A stretch of DNA of 64,000 nt from Pseudomonas fluorescens (GTDB lineage Bacteria > Pseudomonadota > Gammaproteobacteria > Pseudomonadales > Pseudomonadaceae): positions 186,001 to 250,000 of the forward strand of contig NZ_CABVIY010000001.1 of the NCBI RefSeq assembly GCF_902498195.1. The letters run 5' to 3'. A program made the position numbers and the translations under genes. Positions 8,963 through 18,279 of the stretch are shown in pieces (the stretch's first letter is position 1; each line of letters opens with the position of its first letter). Under the pieces are notes generated by a model. It saw nothing but the letters and a program-made list of their open reading frames with translations, was not told the DNA's origin and did not search any database.

Positions 8963-9712
8963 ATGGAATACCTTTTACAGTTAGCTGCCAGCCCCACAGC
9001 CTGGGTCGCCCTGGCCACCCTGGTGGTGATGGAAATCGTGCTGGGCATCGATAACCTGATCTTCATCTCGATCCTGACCAACAAACTGCCCGAGCAGCAC
9101 CGGCAGAAGGCGCGGCGCATTGGTATTGGCATGGCGCTGATCCTGCGACTGGGCTTGCTGAGTACCATCGCGTTCATCGTCCAGCTGACAGCGCCCGTGA
9201 TCGAGGTTCTCGGACACGCGTTCTCCTGGAAGGACATGATCCTGATCGCTGGCGGCCTGTTCCTGTTGTGGAAAGCCACCACCGAGATCCATCACAGCAT
9301 GGACCCTGCACCGGAAGATCCGAAGTCGGCGACCTCGACCGTGACCCTGGGCTTTGCCGCGGCGATCGGCCAGATCCTGATGCTGGACATGGTGTTCTCC
9401 ATCGACAGCATCATTACCGCTGTCGGCATGACCGAGCATTTGCCGATCATGATCATCGCGGTGGTGGTGTCGGTACTGGTGATGTTGCTGGCGGCTGATC
9501 CGCTGGCCAAGTTCATCAACGACAACCCGACGGTGGTGATGCTGGCCCTGGGCTTCCTGATCATGATCGGCATGACGCTGATCGCCGAAGGCTTCGGCGC
9601 CCACGTACCGAAAGGCTATGTCTACGCTGCCATGGCGTTCTCGGCTGCGATCGAGGTGCTGAACATGATGTCCCGTCGGGCGAAGCAAAAGCGTGTAGTC
9701 GCGCAAGCCTGA
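8963..9712 (+). CDS. TerC-family integral membrane protein
   Basis: A 249-residue multi-pass membrane protein of the TerC/YoaE superfamily. The conserved acidic motif [12 protein letters not shown] (as [12 protein letters not shown], residues 22-33) and its repeat [17 protein letters not shown] with Asp residues inside helices are visible. Family members are linked to metal (Mn2+) export or tellurite resistance. The single-domain form here lacks the CBS and CorC domains of longer relatives. It is followed by a REP pair that may act in 3' end formation. Confidence 0.88.
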   Translation: MEYLLQLAASPTAWVALATLVVMEIVLGIDNLIFISILTNKLPEQHRQKARRIGIGMALILRLGLLSTIAFIVQLTAPVIEVLGHAFSWKDMILIAGGLFLLWKATTEIHHSMDPAPEDPKSATSTVTLGFAAAIGQILMLDMVFSIDSIITAVGMTEHLPIMIIAVVVSVLVMLLAADPLAKFINDNPTVVMLALGFLIMIGMTLIAEGFGAHVPKGYVYAAMAFSAAIEVLNMMSRRAKQKRVVAQA

Positions 9713-9741
9713 CCTGGGTTGAAACACCGCCTGAACTCACT

Positions 9742-9820
9742 GTAGGAGCTGCCGCAGGCTGCGATCTTTTGACTTTGGTTTCTTCAAAATCAAAAGATCC
9801 AAGCCTGCGGCAGCTCCTAC
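9742..9820. repeat. REP pair (REPIN), family B
   Basis: Inverted copies of GTAGGAGCTGCCGCAGGCTG plus CGATC at 9742-9766 and 9796-9820, the right one with one mismatch. This REP core differs from family A. Confidence 0.9.
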
Positions 9821-9850
9821 AGGGGATTCAGGCTTTTTAATAAATGGGTG

Positions 9851-10012
9851 TCAGTGGGCGTTGGCGTGTCGGCCGGGCGCCTTGGCAGGTTCTGCCGGTT
9901 GAACAGGGTGGTGATGGTGGCGGCGGGTAATGCGCAACACGCCCCATAACATGGCGGCAGCCACAGCCAGCCAGCCGCCAATCAACATCACGATCGTCAT
10001 TGTCAGGCTCAT
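9851..10012 (-). CDS. Small single-pass membrane protein
   Basis: A 53-residue protein starting at 10012 after an excellent AGGAGG site. Residues 3-24 (LTMTIVMLIGGWLAVAAAML) form one transmembrane helix. After it come an Arg pair and a cluster of four His (RRHHHH), then a Pro/Ala-rich tail ending HANAH. The His cluster could bind a metal, but this is speculation. Size and composition resemble small inner-membrane peptides that adjust larger complexes. No homologue is recognised. Confidence 0.62.
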   Translation of the reverse strand: MSLTMTIVMLIGGWLAVAAAMLWGVLRITRRHHHHPVQPAEPAKAPGRHANAH

Positions 10013-10236
10013 CGATGCCTCCTCTTTGCCCTGCAGCGGGCACACACGCCATGCAAGTGACAGTCTAGTCGCTGGCGTGTTTCAGGCTATTGACCGAAGG
10101 TCGACTGCGACCAACCAGTTCGCTCTATGCAACGCAATCAACTACCGGTTAAGGCTATACCCGCGCCGCGTGGCGTCCTATGATCGACGGCCAAGCCGGG
10201 AAGTGGATTGCCTGGCGCCTGAACAAGAGAGTGATG

Positions 10237-10908
10237 ATGGTGCGGGTAATTTCTCGAATGCTTACGGCGGCGGTCATCGTCGGTTGCGTCGCCGGTCTGG
10301 CCGGTTGTGCTGGCAGTGTGGCGCCGCAGATCAAACGACTGCCGGAACGGGTTGAACTCAGCGGCAGGTTCTACCGCGGCGTGGCCAATCAAAGCGGGCC
10401 GCAGGTGTTGGCGAGCATGCTGTCCCAGCAAGGCGTCGTGATTACGCCGGGGCTGCTCGAGAAACCGTTGCATCTGCCGGGCGCGGAGGCCCAGCTGCAA
10501 CAAAACATGCAGAACCTGGCCCGCGAATACGGAATGATGGTCTATCCGCTGGACAGCAATCTGCCCGCCTTGTTGACCCAGGTAGCCGCCGGGTATCCGG
10601 TGATGGTGCGCTTTACCGAGGGTTCGGCGCTCTGGGCCGAGCCGCGTTACGCGATTCTGTCCGGCTATAACCGTCAGAAGCAGACGGTGTTGCTGCGGGC
10701 GGGGATGGATCAGCGGCAGCTCATGAGCTTCGGCTCGTTCGAATCGGCGTTCAAGGACGCAGGGGGATGGGCGGTGTTGATTCAGGCGCCGACGCAGGTT
10801 CCGGCCGAAGTCGATCAGCAGCGCTGGCTCAAGGCTGCCAACGATCTGGCCCAGGCCGGCCAGGAGCAGGCGGCGGCAAAGGCCAAGCGAGCCCTTTCCG
10901 CGCAATAA
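10237..10908 (+). CDS. Peptidase C39-like lipoprotein, catalytic residues apparently lost
   Basis: A 223-residue protein with a lipobox (LAGC, Cys24). The body follows the C39-like papain fold, but the usual QCGP active-site motif reads NQSGP (residues 51-55, Ser53 in place of Cys). The His-containing strand motif expected before GYN reads PRYAILSGYN (Arg137 where His is expected). C39-like proteins in pseudomonads are often outer-membrane-anchored, and here the fold probably acts as a binding or scaffold protein and not a protease. The start at 10237 is chosen for the AAGAGA site 6 bases away; 10234 is equally possible. It has an Ala/Lys-rich helical tail. Confidence 0.68.
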   Translation: MVRVISRMLTAAVIVGCVAGLAGCAGSVAPQIKRLPERVELSGRFYRGVANQSGPQVLASMLSQQGVVITPGLLEKPLHLPGAEAQLQQNMQNLAREYGMMVYPLDSNLPALLTQVAAGYPVMVRFTEGSALWAEPRYAILSGYNRQKQTVLLRAGMDQRQLMSFGSFESAFKDAGGWAVLIQAPTQVPAEVDQQRWLKAANDLAQAGQEQAAAKAKRALSAQ

Positions 10909-10999
10909 GCCCGTTCGTCATCTGCCGGGCACACCGACAGCTTGTCGGTCTCTGAGATAATAAGGCCCGAGCTTCTCGGGCCGCGATCAGGAGGCGCCC

Positions 11000-11206
11000 A
11001 TGGCAGATTCCACGACCCCCGTCGGTCCGCATTCGTCCGAGCACTCGTCCGGCGATGAACTGGGATTCGACCCCGATTCCCCGGACCTTGCCGACCCCCA
11101 GGTCGATCCCGTCGGACCGGCCCGGGCACCCAGGGATGTGAAGCCGGGTGACAACCCCAAGGCGCCGGCAAAGCCCTATGATCCACTCGGTGATCTGAAG
11201 CCCTAG
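11000..11206 (+). CDS. Small acidic Pro/Asp-rich hypothetical protein
   Basis: A 68-residue protein after a strong AGGAGG site. The sequence is disordered-looking and rich in Asp, Pro and Ser (for example FDPDSPDLADPQVDPVGP), with no hydrophobic core, signal or membrane helix. It shares the DPDSP element and an Asp/Pro spacing with the next gene, 17 bases downstream, so the two look like a diverged tandem pair in one operon. Function unknown. Confidence 0.68.
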   Translation: MADSTTPVGPHSSEHSSGDELGFDPDSPDLADPQVDPVGPARAPRDVKPGDNPKAPAKPYDPLGDLKP

Positions 11207-11223
11207 ATCCCATGGAGGTGCAT

Positions 11224-11439
11224 ATGTCTACCGATTCGAGCTTCAACGACAAACGTCCGGAAAACGTTCCGACCACCCCTGAAGACAGTGTCGATCCGGT
11301 GATGGATCCGGACAGTCCGCTGCGAGATCCGCTGGCGCGTCCGGCGGTGGCACCCGGCGAGCATCCGCAGGGCTGGAGGGATCCGAGCAAAGGCGACGGT
11401 ATCCCGGACGACGACCAGATGCCGCTGCCCAACGACTGA
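11224..11439 (+). CDS. Small acidic Pro/Asp-rich hypothetical protein (paralogue of the upstream gene)
   Basis: A 71-residue protein starting at 11224 after TGGAGGT. It is rich in Asp and Pro (DPVMDPDSPLRDPLARP) and predicted disordered. It follows the related small gene by 17 bases and ends in a terminator, so the pair is a two-gene transcript. The shared DPDSP block points to duplication. No function can be given. Confidence 0.68.
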   Translation: MSTDSSFNDKRPENVPTTPEDSVDPVMDPDSPLRDPLARPAVAPGEHPQGWRDPSKGDGIPDDDQMPLPND

Positions 11440-11447
11440 TCGCTGAC

Positions 11448-11476
11448 AAAAAAGCCCCGGATGTCCGGGGCTTTTT
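11448..11476. terminator. Bidirectional terminator between the small Asp/Pro genes and pbpG
   Basis: Stem AGCCCCGGA / TCCGGGGCT flanked by A and T runs, between two convergent genes. Confidence 0.9.
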
Positions 11477-11495
11477 CAAGGGAATTGCAGCGAGG

Positions 11496-12434
11496 TTACT
11501 TCGACGCTTCAACCACGCCGCTCTGGCGGTGCTTGAGGTTCTTGTCTGATTTGTACTGCAAGGCCGCGGATGCGACGCTGGCGCTTTTGCCGGTTTCGAC
11601 CCAATTGCGGATGCGCGTGGCATCGGCAAAATGCGTGTATTTGCCATACGCATCAAGGAGCACCAGGGCAACCGGGCGGTTGCTCATGCGGGTCACCAGC
11701 ACCAGGCAGTGGCCTGCTTCGTTGGTGAAACCGGTTTTCGTCAGCTGGATGTCCCAGTCGGGCTTGCGTACCAAATGGTCGGTATTGCGGAAGCCCAGGC
11801 TGTAGTTGGGTTTGCGGAAGCTGACGGTTTTTTCCTTGGTCGTGCTCAGCTCTGTCAGCAACGGATACTTGTGCGCGGCAATCAACAGTTTGCTCAGGTC
11901 GCGGGCGGTGGAGACGTTGCGTGGCGAGAGGCCAGTCGGCTCGACGAAATGAGTGTTGGTCATGCCCAGTGCCCTGGCCTTGGCATTCATTGCAGCGATG
12001 AACGCGGCGTAACCGCCCGGATAGTGGTGGGCCAGACTCGCTGCAGCGCGATTTTCCGAGGACATCAGCGCAATCAACAGCATTTCCCGGCGCGGCATTT
12101 CGCTGTTGAGTTTGACCCGGGAAAACACGCCCTTCATTTCCGGGGTGTCACTGATGTTGATGTTGATGTACTCATCCATGTTCTGCCGGGCTTCAACCAC
12201 CACCAGGCCGGTCATCAGCTTGCTGACGGAAGCGATCGGAACAACTACGTCGGGATTGCTGGCGTAGATGACTTTGTTGGTCTGCAGATCCAACAGCAAG
12301 GCGCTGCCGGAGGCGATCTTGAGTTGCGAGGTGTCTCGGGGCGCTGCGGTGGTTTCGCCGGCGCTGGCAATCGGCGTGATGAAAGTCCCTGTAACGGCAA
12401 AAAATAGGCTCAGGATGGAAAGACGGATTTTCAC
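11496..12434 (-). CDS. pbpG: D-alanyl-D-alanine endopeptidase PbpG (PBP7)
   Basis: A 312-residue periplasmic S11-family penicillin-binding protein that cuts peptide cross-links in peptidoglycan. The signal peptide is at the N-terminus ([16 protein letters not shown], cleavage near ASA-G). All three active-site motifs are present: Ser69-Val-Ser-Lys72, Ser126-Glu-Asn128 and Lys233-Thr-Gly235. The start is taken as the GTG at 12434 because it places the signal peptide at the N-terminus; an ATG further upstream would add an unlikely 22 residues. It is monocistronic. Confidence 0.9.
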   Translation of the reverse strand: MKIRLSILSLFFAVTGTFITPIASAGETTAAPRDTSQLKIASGSALLLDLQTNKVIYASNPDVVVPIASVSKLMTGLVVVEARQNMDEYININISDTPEMKGVFSRVKLNSEMPRREMLLIALMSSENRAAASLAHHYPGGYAAFIAAMNAKARALGMTNTHFVEPTGLSPRNVSTARDLSKLLIAAHKYPLLTELSTTKEKTVSFRKPNYSLGFRNTDHLVRKPDWDIQLTKTGFTNEAGHCLVLVTRMSNRPVALVLLDAYGKYTHFADATRIRNWVETGKSASVASAALQYKSDKNLKHRQSGVVEASK

Positions 12435-12614
12435 GCTGGCAGACTCATAAGGTGTTGATACGCCGTTATGTAACGGGCTATTTCTTAAAAAGCGCGACAT
12501 TCTGGAGTATGGCTGAATAACTGTCGATGGTTGTTCGAGGACCCTGTGAAAGTCGTTGGAAACATGAAAAAAAAGTTATTTTCCGGCGGATGGTCGACCT
12601 TGTTTCGCGGGCAC

Positions 12615-12637
12615 AAAAAACCCCGCGATGGGCGGGG
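12615..12637 (-). terminator. Terminator of folD
   Basis: Stem CCCCGC / GCGGGG with an A run on the left, which is the T run on the minus strand, just past the folD stop. Confidence 0.8.
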
Positions 12638-12671
12638 TTCCTTGAGTCACCTGTCAGCTGTGAAAAGTGTC

Positions 12672-13526
12672 TCAGCCGTGCAGGGTTTCGGCCGCGTACA
12701 AGGTGTTTTCCAGCAGGCAGGCGCGGGTCATCGGGCCGACGCCACCCGGTACAGGTGTGATCCAGCTGGCGCGGGGCAGGGCGGTTTCGTAAATGACGTC
12801 ACCGACCAGTTTGCCATCTTCCTGACGGTTGATGCCGACGTCGATCACGATCGCGCCTTGCTTGATCCACTCACCCTTGACCAGGCCAGGCTTGCCGGCG
12901 GCTACCACCACCAGATCGGCACGACCGACGTGGCCGGCCAGGTCCTTGGTGAAGCGGTGAGTGACGGTCACGGTGCAACCGGCCAGCAGCAGTTCCATCG
13001 CCATCGGGCGACCAACGATGTTGGAGGCGCCGACAATCACGGCGTTCATCCCGTACAGATCGGCACCGGTGCTTTCCAGCAGGGTCATGATCCCTTTTGG
13101 AGTGCATGGGCGCAGCAGCGGGATGCGTTGGGCCAGGCGACCGACGTTATAGGGGTGGAAGCCGTCGACGTCCTTGTCCGGGCGAATGCGCTCCAGCAAT
13201 CGGGACGCGTCCAGGTGTTCAGGCAGGGGAAGCTGCAACAGAACGCCATCAATCGCCGGGTCGTCATTGAGGCGGTCGATCAGTTCGGTCAGTGCTTCCT
13301 GAGTGGTTTCGGAAGGCAGGTCGTAGGCTTGGGAAAGGAAGCCGACCTCTTCACAGTCTTTACGCTTGTGCGAGACATAAACCTGAGAGGCAGGATCGCT
13401 ACCGACCAGGATCACCGCGAGGCCGGGCGTGCGCAGGCCTTGCTGGCGACGCTCGTTGACGCGTTGGGCGATCTGCTGGCGCAGGCTGGCGGCGATCGAT
13501 TTGCCGTCGATTAGTTGTGCAGTCAT
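12672..13526 (-). CDS. folD: Bifunctional methylene-THF dehydrogenase / methenyl-THF cyclohydrolase FolD
   Basis: A 284-residue cytosolic enzyme that interconverts 5,10-methylene-, methenyl- and 10-formyl-tetrahydrofolate using NADP+. The signature [14 protein letters not shown] starts at residue 50 with catalytic Lys54, and the second signature [18 protein letters not shown] is near the C-terminus. The Rossmann motif [12 protein letters not shown] lies in the middle. The length is normal (E. coli 288). It is divergent from the downstream tRNA cluster, the standard arrangement in Pseudomonas. Confidence 0.95.
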   Translation of the reverse strand: MTAQLIDGKSIAASLRQQIAQRVNERRQQGLRTPGLAVILVGSDPASQVYVSHKRKDCEEVGFLSQAYDLPSETTQEALTELIDRLNDDPAIDGVLLQLPLPEHLDASRLLERIRPDKDVDGFHPYNVGRLAQRIPLLRPCTPKGIMTLLESTGADLYGMNAVIVGASNIVGRPMAMELLLAGCTVTVTHRFTKDLAGHVGRADLVVVAAGKPGLVKGEWIKQGAIVIDVGINRQEDGKLVGDVIYETALPRASWITPVPGGVGPMTRACLLENTLYAAETLHG

Positions 13527-13657
13527 TGCGCGTGATTAACCATCGAGAGGGGAAAAAAAGAGAACGCATTCTCGCATGTCATGCGGTGAGGGCAAAGGCG
13601 CTTGGTCTGCAAATTCCGCTAACCCCTTTAATTAAATGAATTTTTTTTAAAAAGGAT

Positions 13658-13684
13658 TTGACGACCTTCGGGGGGCTCTATACT
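13658..13684 (+). promoter_or_regulatory. Predicted sigma-70 promoter of the tRNA cluster
   Basis: TTGACG at 13658-13663 and TATACT at 13679-13684, separated by a short 15-bp spacer (16 if TTTGAC is taken as the -35). It is followed by a GC-containing start region, as in stringently controlled promoters. The DNA upstream is strikingly AT-rich (an UP-element-like T/A run at 13638-13653). Confidence 0.6.
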
Positions 13685-13801
13685 ATTCGTCGCACTTGTC
13701 GGGCACAGCCTAGCACTGGTTAAGAAGGTCGAGCAGGATTACGGTTCTGCAACGCTGGAAAGCACTTAGTTTGTAGTCCTCCAAGAGTACAGATTAATCA
13801 G

Positions 13802-13878
13802 GCGCCCGTAGCTCAGCTGGATAGAGCATCCGCCTTCTAAGCGGATGGTCGCAGGTTCGAGTCCTGCCGGGTGCGCCA
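13802..13878 (+). tRNA. tRNA-Arg (anticodon TCT)
   Basis: A 77-base cloverleaf: acceptor GCGCCCG pairs with CGGGTGC, loop CTTCTAA gives anticodon TCT (AGA codons), T-loop GTTCGAGTC, CCA encoded. It is the first tRNA of the Arg-His-Leu-His cluster. Confidence 0.96.
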
Positions 13879-13909
13879 TCAGGCAGCTTTGGCACAAGTA
13901 ACGCGATAT

Positions 13910-13986
13910 GGTGGGCGTAGCTCAGTTGGTAGAGCACGGGATTGTGACTCCCGTTGTCGTGGGTTCGATCCCCATCGTCCACCCCA
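13910..13986 (+). tRNA. tRNA-His (anticodon GTG), copy 1
   Basis: Acceptor GTGGGCG pairs with CGTCCAC, and a G precedes it at 13910 opposite C73, the extra G-1 that marks histidine tRNAs. Loop TTGTGAC gives anticodon GTG. CCA is encoded. Confidence 0.96.
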
Positions 13987-13996
13987 TATTTCGAAA

Positions 13997-14025
13997 GGCG
14001 CCAGATTAACAGTCTGGCGCCTTTG
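13997..14025 (+). terminator. Hairpin after tRNA-His copy 1
   Basis: GGCGCCAGA / TCTGGCGCC stem with a 7-base loop (13997-14021) and a weak T tract. It may be a processing or partial termination site, since two more tRNAs follow. Confidence 0.6.
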
Positions 14026-14043
14026 CTTTAACAGGTTCAAGCC

Positions 14044-14128
14044 GCGGATGTGGTGGAATTGGTAGACACACTGGATTTAGGTTCCAGCGCCGCGAGGCGT
14101 AAGAGTTCGAGTCTCTTCATCCGCACCA
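14044..14128 (+). tRNA. tRNA-Leu (anticodon TAG)
   Basis: An 85-base class II tRNA with acceptor GCGGATG / CATCCGC, anticodon loop TTTAGGT (TAG, CTA codons) and a long variable arm (GCGCCGCGAGGCGT). CCA is encoded. Confidence 0.96.
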
Positions 14129-14203
14129 AATAAAGCTTCATTCATGTCGGTTGGCGTGGCTGGGGCTCGACAAAGAAGGTTTTGGTTCTTTGTCATGCAA
14201 TAT

Positions 14204-14280
14204 GGTGGGCGTAGCTCAGTTGGTAGAGCACGGGATTGTGACTCCCGTTGTCGTGGGTTCGATCCCCATCGTCCACCCCA
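14204..14280 (+). tRNA. tRNA-His (anticodon GTG), copy 2
   Basis: Identical to copy 1, including G-1 at 14204. The duplication extends beyond the tRNA into the 3' hairpin, so a unit of about 117 bases was copied around the tRNA-Leu gene. Confidence 0.96.
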
Positions 14281-14290
14281 TATTTCGAAA

Positions 14291-14323
14291 GGCGCCAGAT
14301 TTAACAGTCTGGCGCCTTTTTTG
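14291..14323 (+). terminator. Rho-independent terminator of the tRNA cluster
   Basis: The same GGCGCCAGA / TCTGGCGCC stem as after copy 1, but with one extra base in the loop and followed by a strong run of T. Confidence 0.88.
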
Positions 14324-14592
14324 TTTCAGTGGTTTGTGTGTTCGGCGGCTGCTGGTTGTGGGTCGCAGGGGCAGGGCGTTTCGTCGTATTTATGTTTCTC
14401 GATGATGCCGCGCTGCCCGCCGGCCTTGCTCGCAAGGGCGGTCGTCAGGGAGATGATTGGCAACCTCTTCTATATATAGAAAGGTTGGCGCAGAGCCCTG
14501 GCGTGATTGGCTGTATTTGCCACCGGGGCGAGGTGCATCCGTGCATTCGCACCTATAAATTGCCTGCTGCGTTTTTACCCGTTTTCAGTAGG
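14324..14592. other. Non-coding stretch upstream of tig
   Basis: No convincing gene, RNA or repeat is seen. The only structure is an AT island (CTATATATAG near 14470) and a TATAAA near 14554 without a matching -35. It separates the tRNA cluster from the tig promoter region. Confidence 0.5.
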
Positions 14593-14621
14593 GTGACTTC
14601 TTGAGTTTGACCCACTAGAAT
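14593..14621 (+). promoter_or_regulatory. Candidate sigma-70 promoter of tig
   Basis: GTGACT at 14593-14598 and TAGAAT at 14616-14621 with a 17-bp spacer, about 60 bases before the tig start. Confidence 0.45.
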
Positions 14622-14682
14622 GCATGCCCTTGATTCTGGGGTCGGAAACGGCCGGCTAACGTCTGTGCAACGAGGAATATCC

Positions 14683-15993
14683 ATGCAAGTTTCTGTTGAA
14701 AATACTTCTGCTCTTGAGCGCCGCATGAGCATCACCGTGCCGGCTGAGCGCATCGAGACTCAGGTCAACAAGCGTCTGCAGCAGACTGCCCAAAAGGCCA
14801 AGATTGCAGGCTTCCGTCCAGGCAAAGTGCCGATGAGCGAAATCAAGCGCCGTTTCGGTGCTGAAGCGCGCCAGGAAGCTGTAGGCGACGTGATCCAGTC
14901 CTCCTTCTACGAAGCCGTCGTTGAGCAGAAGCTGAACCCGGCTGGTTCGCCTTCGATCGAGCCTAAATCCCTGGAAGCGGGCAAGGACCTGGAATACGTC
15001 GCGGTATTCGAAGTGTTCCCTGAGTTCACCGTTGCCGGCTTCGACGGTATCGCTGTCGAGCGCCTGAGCGCTGACGTGACTGATGCCGATCTGGACAAGA
15101 TGCTGGACATCCTGCGCAAGCAGAACACCCGTTTTGAAGTAGCCGATCGTGCTGCCCAGAACGAAGACCAGCTGAACATCGATTTCGTCGGCAAGGTCGA
15201 CGGTGAAGTGTTCGCTGGCGGTTCCGCCAAGGGTACCCAGCTGGTTCTGGGTTCCGGCCGCATGATCCCTGGCTTCGAAGACGGCCTGGTTGGCGCTAAA
15301 GCCGGCGAAGAGCGCGTTCTGAACCTGACTTTCCCTGAGGATTATCAGAACCTCGACCTGGCCGGCAAGACTGCTGAGTTCACCGTTACCGTGAACAGCG
15401 TCTCCGAGCCAAAACCGCCAGAGCTGACCGAAGAATTCTTCGCTCAATTCGGCATCAAGGAAAGCGGCCTGGAAGGCTTCCGCACCGAAGTTCGCAAGAA
15501 CATGGAGCGCGAGCTGCGTCAGGCGATCAAATCCAAGGTCAAGAATCAGGTAATGGATGGTCTGCTGGCCACCAACCCGATCGAAGTGCCAAAGGCCCTG
15601 CTGTCCAACGAAGTTGACCGTCTGCGTGTGCAGGCTGTCCAGCAGTTCGGTGGCAACATCAAGCCTGACCAACTGCCGGCCGAGCTGTTCGAAGAGCAAG
15701 CCAAGCGTCGCGTTGTGCTGGGTCTGATCGTGGCTGAAGTGGTCAAGCAATTCGACCTCAAGCCTGATGAAACCCGCGTTCGCGAAATGATTCAGGAAAT
15801 GGCCTCGGCCTACCAGGAGCCTGAGCAAGTTGTGTCCTGGTACTACAAGAACGACCAGCAACTGAACGAAGTTCGTTCGGTTGTGCTGGAAGAGCAAGTT
15901 GTGGATACTGTTCTGCAGAAAGCTAGCGTGACCGACAAATCGGTCTCTTACGAAGAAGCAGTCAAGCCGGTAGAAGCTCCACAAGCCGACTGA
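14683..15993 (+). CDS. tig: Trigger factor (ribosome-associated chaperone and prolyl isomerase)
   Basis: A 436-residue protein that binds the ribosome exit tunnel and shields nascent chains. The ribosome-docking motif GFRPGKVP is in the N-terminal domain, the FKBP-type isomerase domain follows in the middle, and the C-terminal helical chaperone domain ends with a Glu/Lys-rich tail. The start at 14683 ([14 protein letters not shown]) follows CGAGGA, and the upstream in-frame ATG is not needed. It heads the standard tig-clpP-clpX-lon-hupB-ppiD order. Confidence 0.96.
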   Translation: MQVSVENTSALERRMSITVPAERIETQVNKRLQQTAQKAKIAGFRPGKVPMSEIKRRFGAEARQEAVGDVIQSSFYEAVVEQKLNPAGSPSIEPKSLEAGKDLEYVAVFEVFPEFTVAGFDGIAVERLSADVTDADLDKMLDILRKQNTRFEVADRAAQNEDQLNIDFVGKVDGEVFAGGSAKGTQLVLGSGRMIPGFEDGLVGAKAGEERVLNLTFPEDYQNLDLAGKTAEFTVTVNSVSEPKPPELTEEFFAQFGIKESGLEGFRTEVRKNMERELRQAIKSKVKNQVMDGLLATNPIEVPKALLSNEVDRLRVQAVQQFGGNIKPDQLPAELFEEQAKRRVVLGLIVAEVVKQFDLKPDETRVREMIQEMASAYQEPEQVVSWYYKNDQQLNEVRSVVLEEQVVDTVLQKASVTDKSVSYEEAVKPVEAPQAD

Positions 15994-16020
15994 TCGTTTT
16001 TGCGATAAGAAGTACACACC

Positions 16021-16046
16021 ATAAGCCAGCCTTCGTGCTGGCTTAT
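16021..16046. terminator. Hairpin between tig and clpP
   Basis: A perfect 10-bp stem ATAAGCCAGC / GCTGGCTTAT with a 6-base loop, not followed by a T run. It could be a weak terminator, attenuator or RNA-stability element that separates tig and clpP expression. Confidence 0.55.
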
Positions 16047-16086
16047 GCGTATTCAAGACATAACTATTTGGGAGTGACTGCAGAGC

Positions 16087-16722
16087 ATGTTCCGTAATTC
16101 GTATATTCAGCAGAACTCTGATATCCAGGCCGCAGGCGGCCTGGTCCCGATGGTTGTCGAGCAGTCCGCTCGTGGCGAGCGCGCCTACGACATCTACTCG
16201 CGTCTCCTCAAGGAGCGGGTGATCTTTCTGGTTGGTCCGGTAGAGGACTACATGGCCAACCTGATTTGTGCGCAACTGCTGTTCCTTGAAGCCGAAAACC
16301 CGGACAAGGACATCCATCTCTACATCAACTCCCCGGGCGGTTCGGTGACGGCGGGCATGTCGATCTACGACACGATGCAGTTCATCAAGCCAAACGTGTC
16401 GACCACCTGTATCGGTCAGGCGTGCAGCATGGGCGCGTTTCTGCTGACCGCTGGCGCACCTGGCAAGCGTTTCTGCCTGCCGAATTCGCGCGTGATGATT
16501 CACCAGCCACTGGGCGGTTTCCAGGGGCAGGCGTCGGATATCGAAATCCATGCCAAGGAAATCCTCTTCATCCGTGAGCGTCTCAACACGCTGATGGCCA
16601 AGCACAGCGGGCGCACGCTTGAAGAAATCGAGCGCGACACCAACCGCGATAACTTCATGAGCGCAGAAGCCGCTCGTGAATACGGGTTGATCGATGAAGT
16701 GATTACCCAGCGCCCCGCTTAA
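16087..16722 (+). CDS. clpP: ATP-dependent Clp protease proteolytic subunit ClpP
   Basis: A 211-residue serine protease that forms the tetradecameric chamber fed by ClpX and ClpA. Catalytic Ser114 lies in GQACSMGAF and His139 in [10 protein letters not shown], and the glycine-rich SPGGSVTAG is at residues 82-90. The N-terminal residues before LVPMVVEQS are the usual propeptide. The length is normal. It is followed after 112 bases by clpX. Confidence 0.97.
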   Translation: MFRNSYIQQNSDIQAAGGLVPMVVEQSARGERAYDIYSRLLKERVIFLVGPVEDYMANLICAQLLFLEAENPDKDIHLYINSPGGSVTAGMSIYDTMQFIKPNVSTTCIGQACSMGAFLLTAGAPGKRFCLPNSRVMIHQPLGGFQGQASDIEIHAKEILFIRERLNTLMAKHSGRTLEEIERDTNRDNFMSAEAAREYGLIDEVITQRPA

Positions 16723-16834
16723 AATAAGCAGCTCAAAATAGGGTTGGTCGGCTGGTCTGATCACCGGCGGGCTTGAAAAAGCCCGCAATAGCCTTCATCT
16801 TGTGTTGCAAGCCTATCGGATTTGGATCGAACGA

Positions 16835-18118
16835 ATGACTGACACCCGCAACGGCGAGGACAACGGCAAGCTGCTCTATTGCTCCTTCTGTGGCAAAAGC
16901 CAGCATGAAGTACGCAAATTGATTGCCGGCCCCTCGGTCTTTATCTGCGACGAGTGCGTCGACCTGTGCAATGACATCATCCGTGAGGAGGTGCAGGAAG
17001 CCCAGGCCGAAAGCAGCGCGCATAAATTGCCTTCGCCTAAAGAAATCAGCGGCATCCTTGACCAGTATGTGATTGGTCAGGAACGTGCGAAAAAGGTTCT
17101 GGCCGTAGCGGTGTACAACCACTACAAACGCCTTAACCAGCGTGACAAGAAGAATGACGACGTCGAACTCGGCAAGAGCAACATCTTGCTGATCGGCCCG
17201 ACAGGCTCGGGTAAGACCCTGCTTGCCGAAACACTGGCCCGCTTGCTGAACGTTCCGTTCACCATCGCCGACGCAACCACCCTCACCGAGGCGGGTTATG
17301 TGGGTGAAGATGTCGAGAACATCATTCAGAAGCTGCTGCAGAAGTGCGATTACGACGTGGAAAAAGCCCAGATGGGCATTGTCTACATCGATGAGATCGA
17401 CAAGATCTCGCGCAAGTCTGACAACCCGTCGATCACCCGGGACGTTTCCGGTGAAGGCGTGCAGCAGGCCCTGCTCAAGTTGATCGAAGGCACGGTTGCT
17501 TCCGTTCCGCCTCAAGGTGGTCGCAAGCATCCGCAGCAGGAATTCCTTCAGGTCGACACCCGTAACATCCTCTTCATCTGCGGTGGTGCGTTCTCCGGTC
17601 TGGAAAAGGTTATTCAAAACCGTTCCACCAAGGGCGGCATCGGCTTCAATGCGGAAGTGCGCAGCAAGGAAGAAGGCAAGAAGGTGGGTGAGTCCCTGCG
17701 TGAAGTCGAGCCTGACGATCTGGTCAAGTTCGGTCTGATCCCGGAATTCGTCGGTCGTCTGCCAGTTCTTGCAACGCTGGACGAGCTTGATGAAGCGGCG
17801 TTGATGCAGATCCTCACCGAGCCGAAGAACGCCCTGACCAAACAGTATGCCAAGCTGTTCGAGATGGAAGGCGTGGACCTGGAGTTCCGTACCGACGCGC
17901 TGAAATCGGTCGCCAAGCGCGCGCTGGAACGCAAAACCGGTGCTCGTGGCCTGCGTTCGATTCTCGAAGGTGTATTGCTCGACACTATGTATGAAATCCC
18001 CTCGCAGTCCGAGGTGAGTAAAGTAGTGATCGACGAAAGCGTTATAGAAGGCAAGTCCAAGCCACTGTATATCTATGAAAACAGTGAGCCTGCTGCCAAG
18101 GCCGCGCCAGACGCTTAA
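16835..18118 (+). CDS. clpX: Clp protease ATPase subunit ClpX
   Basis: A 427-residue AAA+ unfoldase that selects substrates and threads them into ClpP. The N-terminal zinc-binding domain has Cys16, Cys19, Cys38 and Cys41. Walker A is GPTGSGKT (121-128), Walker B is [10 protein letters not shown], and the pore region and sensor motifs are in place. The start at 16835 (MTDTRNGED) gives the normal length. Downstream is a strong terminator, so lon is transcribed separately. Confidence 0.97.
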   Translation: MTDTRNGEDNGKLLYCSFCGKSQHEVRKLIAGPSVFICDECVDLCNDIIREEVQEAQAESSAHKLPSPKEISGILDQYVIGQERAKKVLAVAVYNHYKRLNQRDKKNDDVELGKSNILLIGPTGSGKTLLAETLARLLNVPFTIADATTLTEAGYVGEDVENIIQKLLQKCDYDVEKAQMGIVYIDEIDKISRKSDNPSITRDVSGEGVQQALLKLIEGTVASVPPQGGRKHPQQEFLQVDTRNILFICGGAFSGLEKVIQNRSTKGGIGFNAEVRSKEEGKKVGESLREVEPDDLVKFGLIPEFVGRLPVLATLDELDEAALMQILTEPKNALTKQYAKLFEMEGVDLEFRTDALKSVAKRALERKTGARGLRSILEGVLLDTMYEIPSQSEVSKVVIDESVIEGKSKPLYIYENSEPAAKAAPDA

Positions 18119-18140
18119 GCGTCACGCAGTCGGTATAAAG

Positions 18141-18166
18141 AAGGGGCCTTCGGGCCCCTTTGCTTT
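18141..18166 (+). terminator. Terminator after clpX
   Basis: Stem GGGGCC / GGCCCC with a TTCG tetraloop, followed by a T-rich tract. Confidence 0.88.
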
Positions 18167-18279
18167 TTGCGGGTTTTTACACAGTCTTTGTGCTTGTTTT
18201 TTTTGAAGGCTGCCCCCATCTTGGTTTCAAGCTTACATCCATCTGTTTCCGGCCTTATGGCCGCCGTAGAGGCGAAATC

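Noticed and set aside
13906..14316. tRNA-His direct repeat as borders of an integrated element
   Set aside because: The interval is under 300 bases and contains only tRNA-Leu, so it is a local duplication.
13871..14479. Open frames crossing the tRNA cluster
   Set aside because: They read through mature tRNAs and their terminators.
14656..16788. A 710-residue open frame on the minus strand opposite tig and clpP
   Set aside because: It is a shadow of high-GC codon bias; the plus-strand proteins are well-conserved families with standard starts and lengths.
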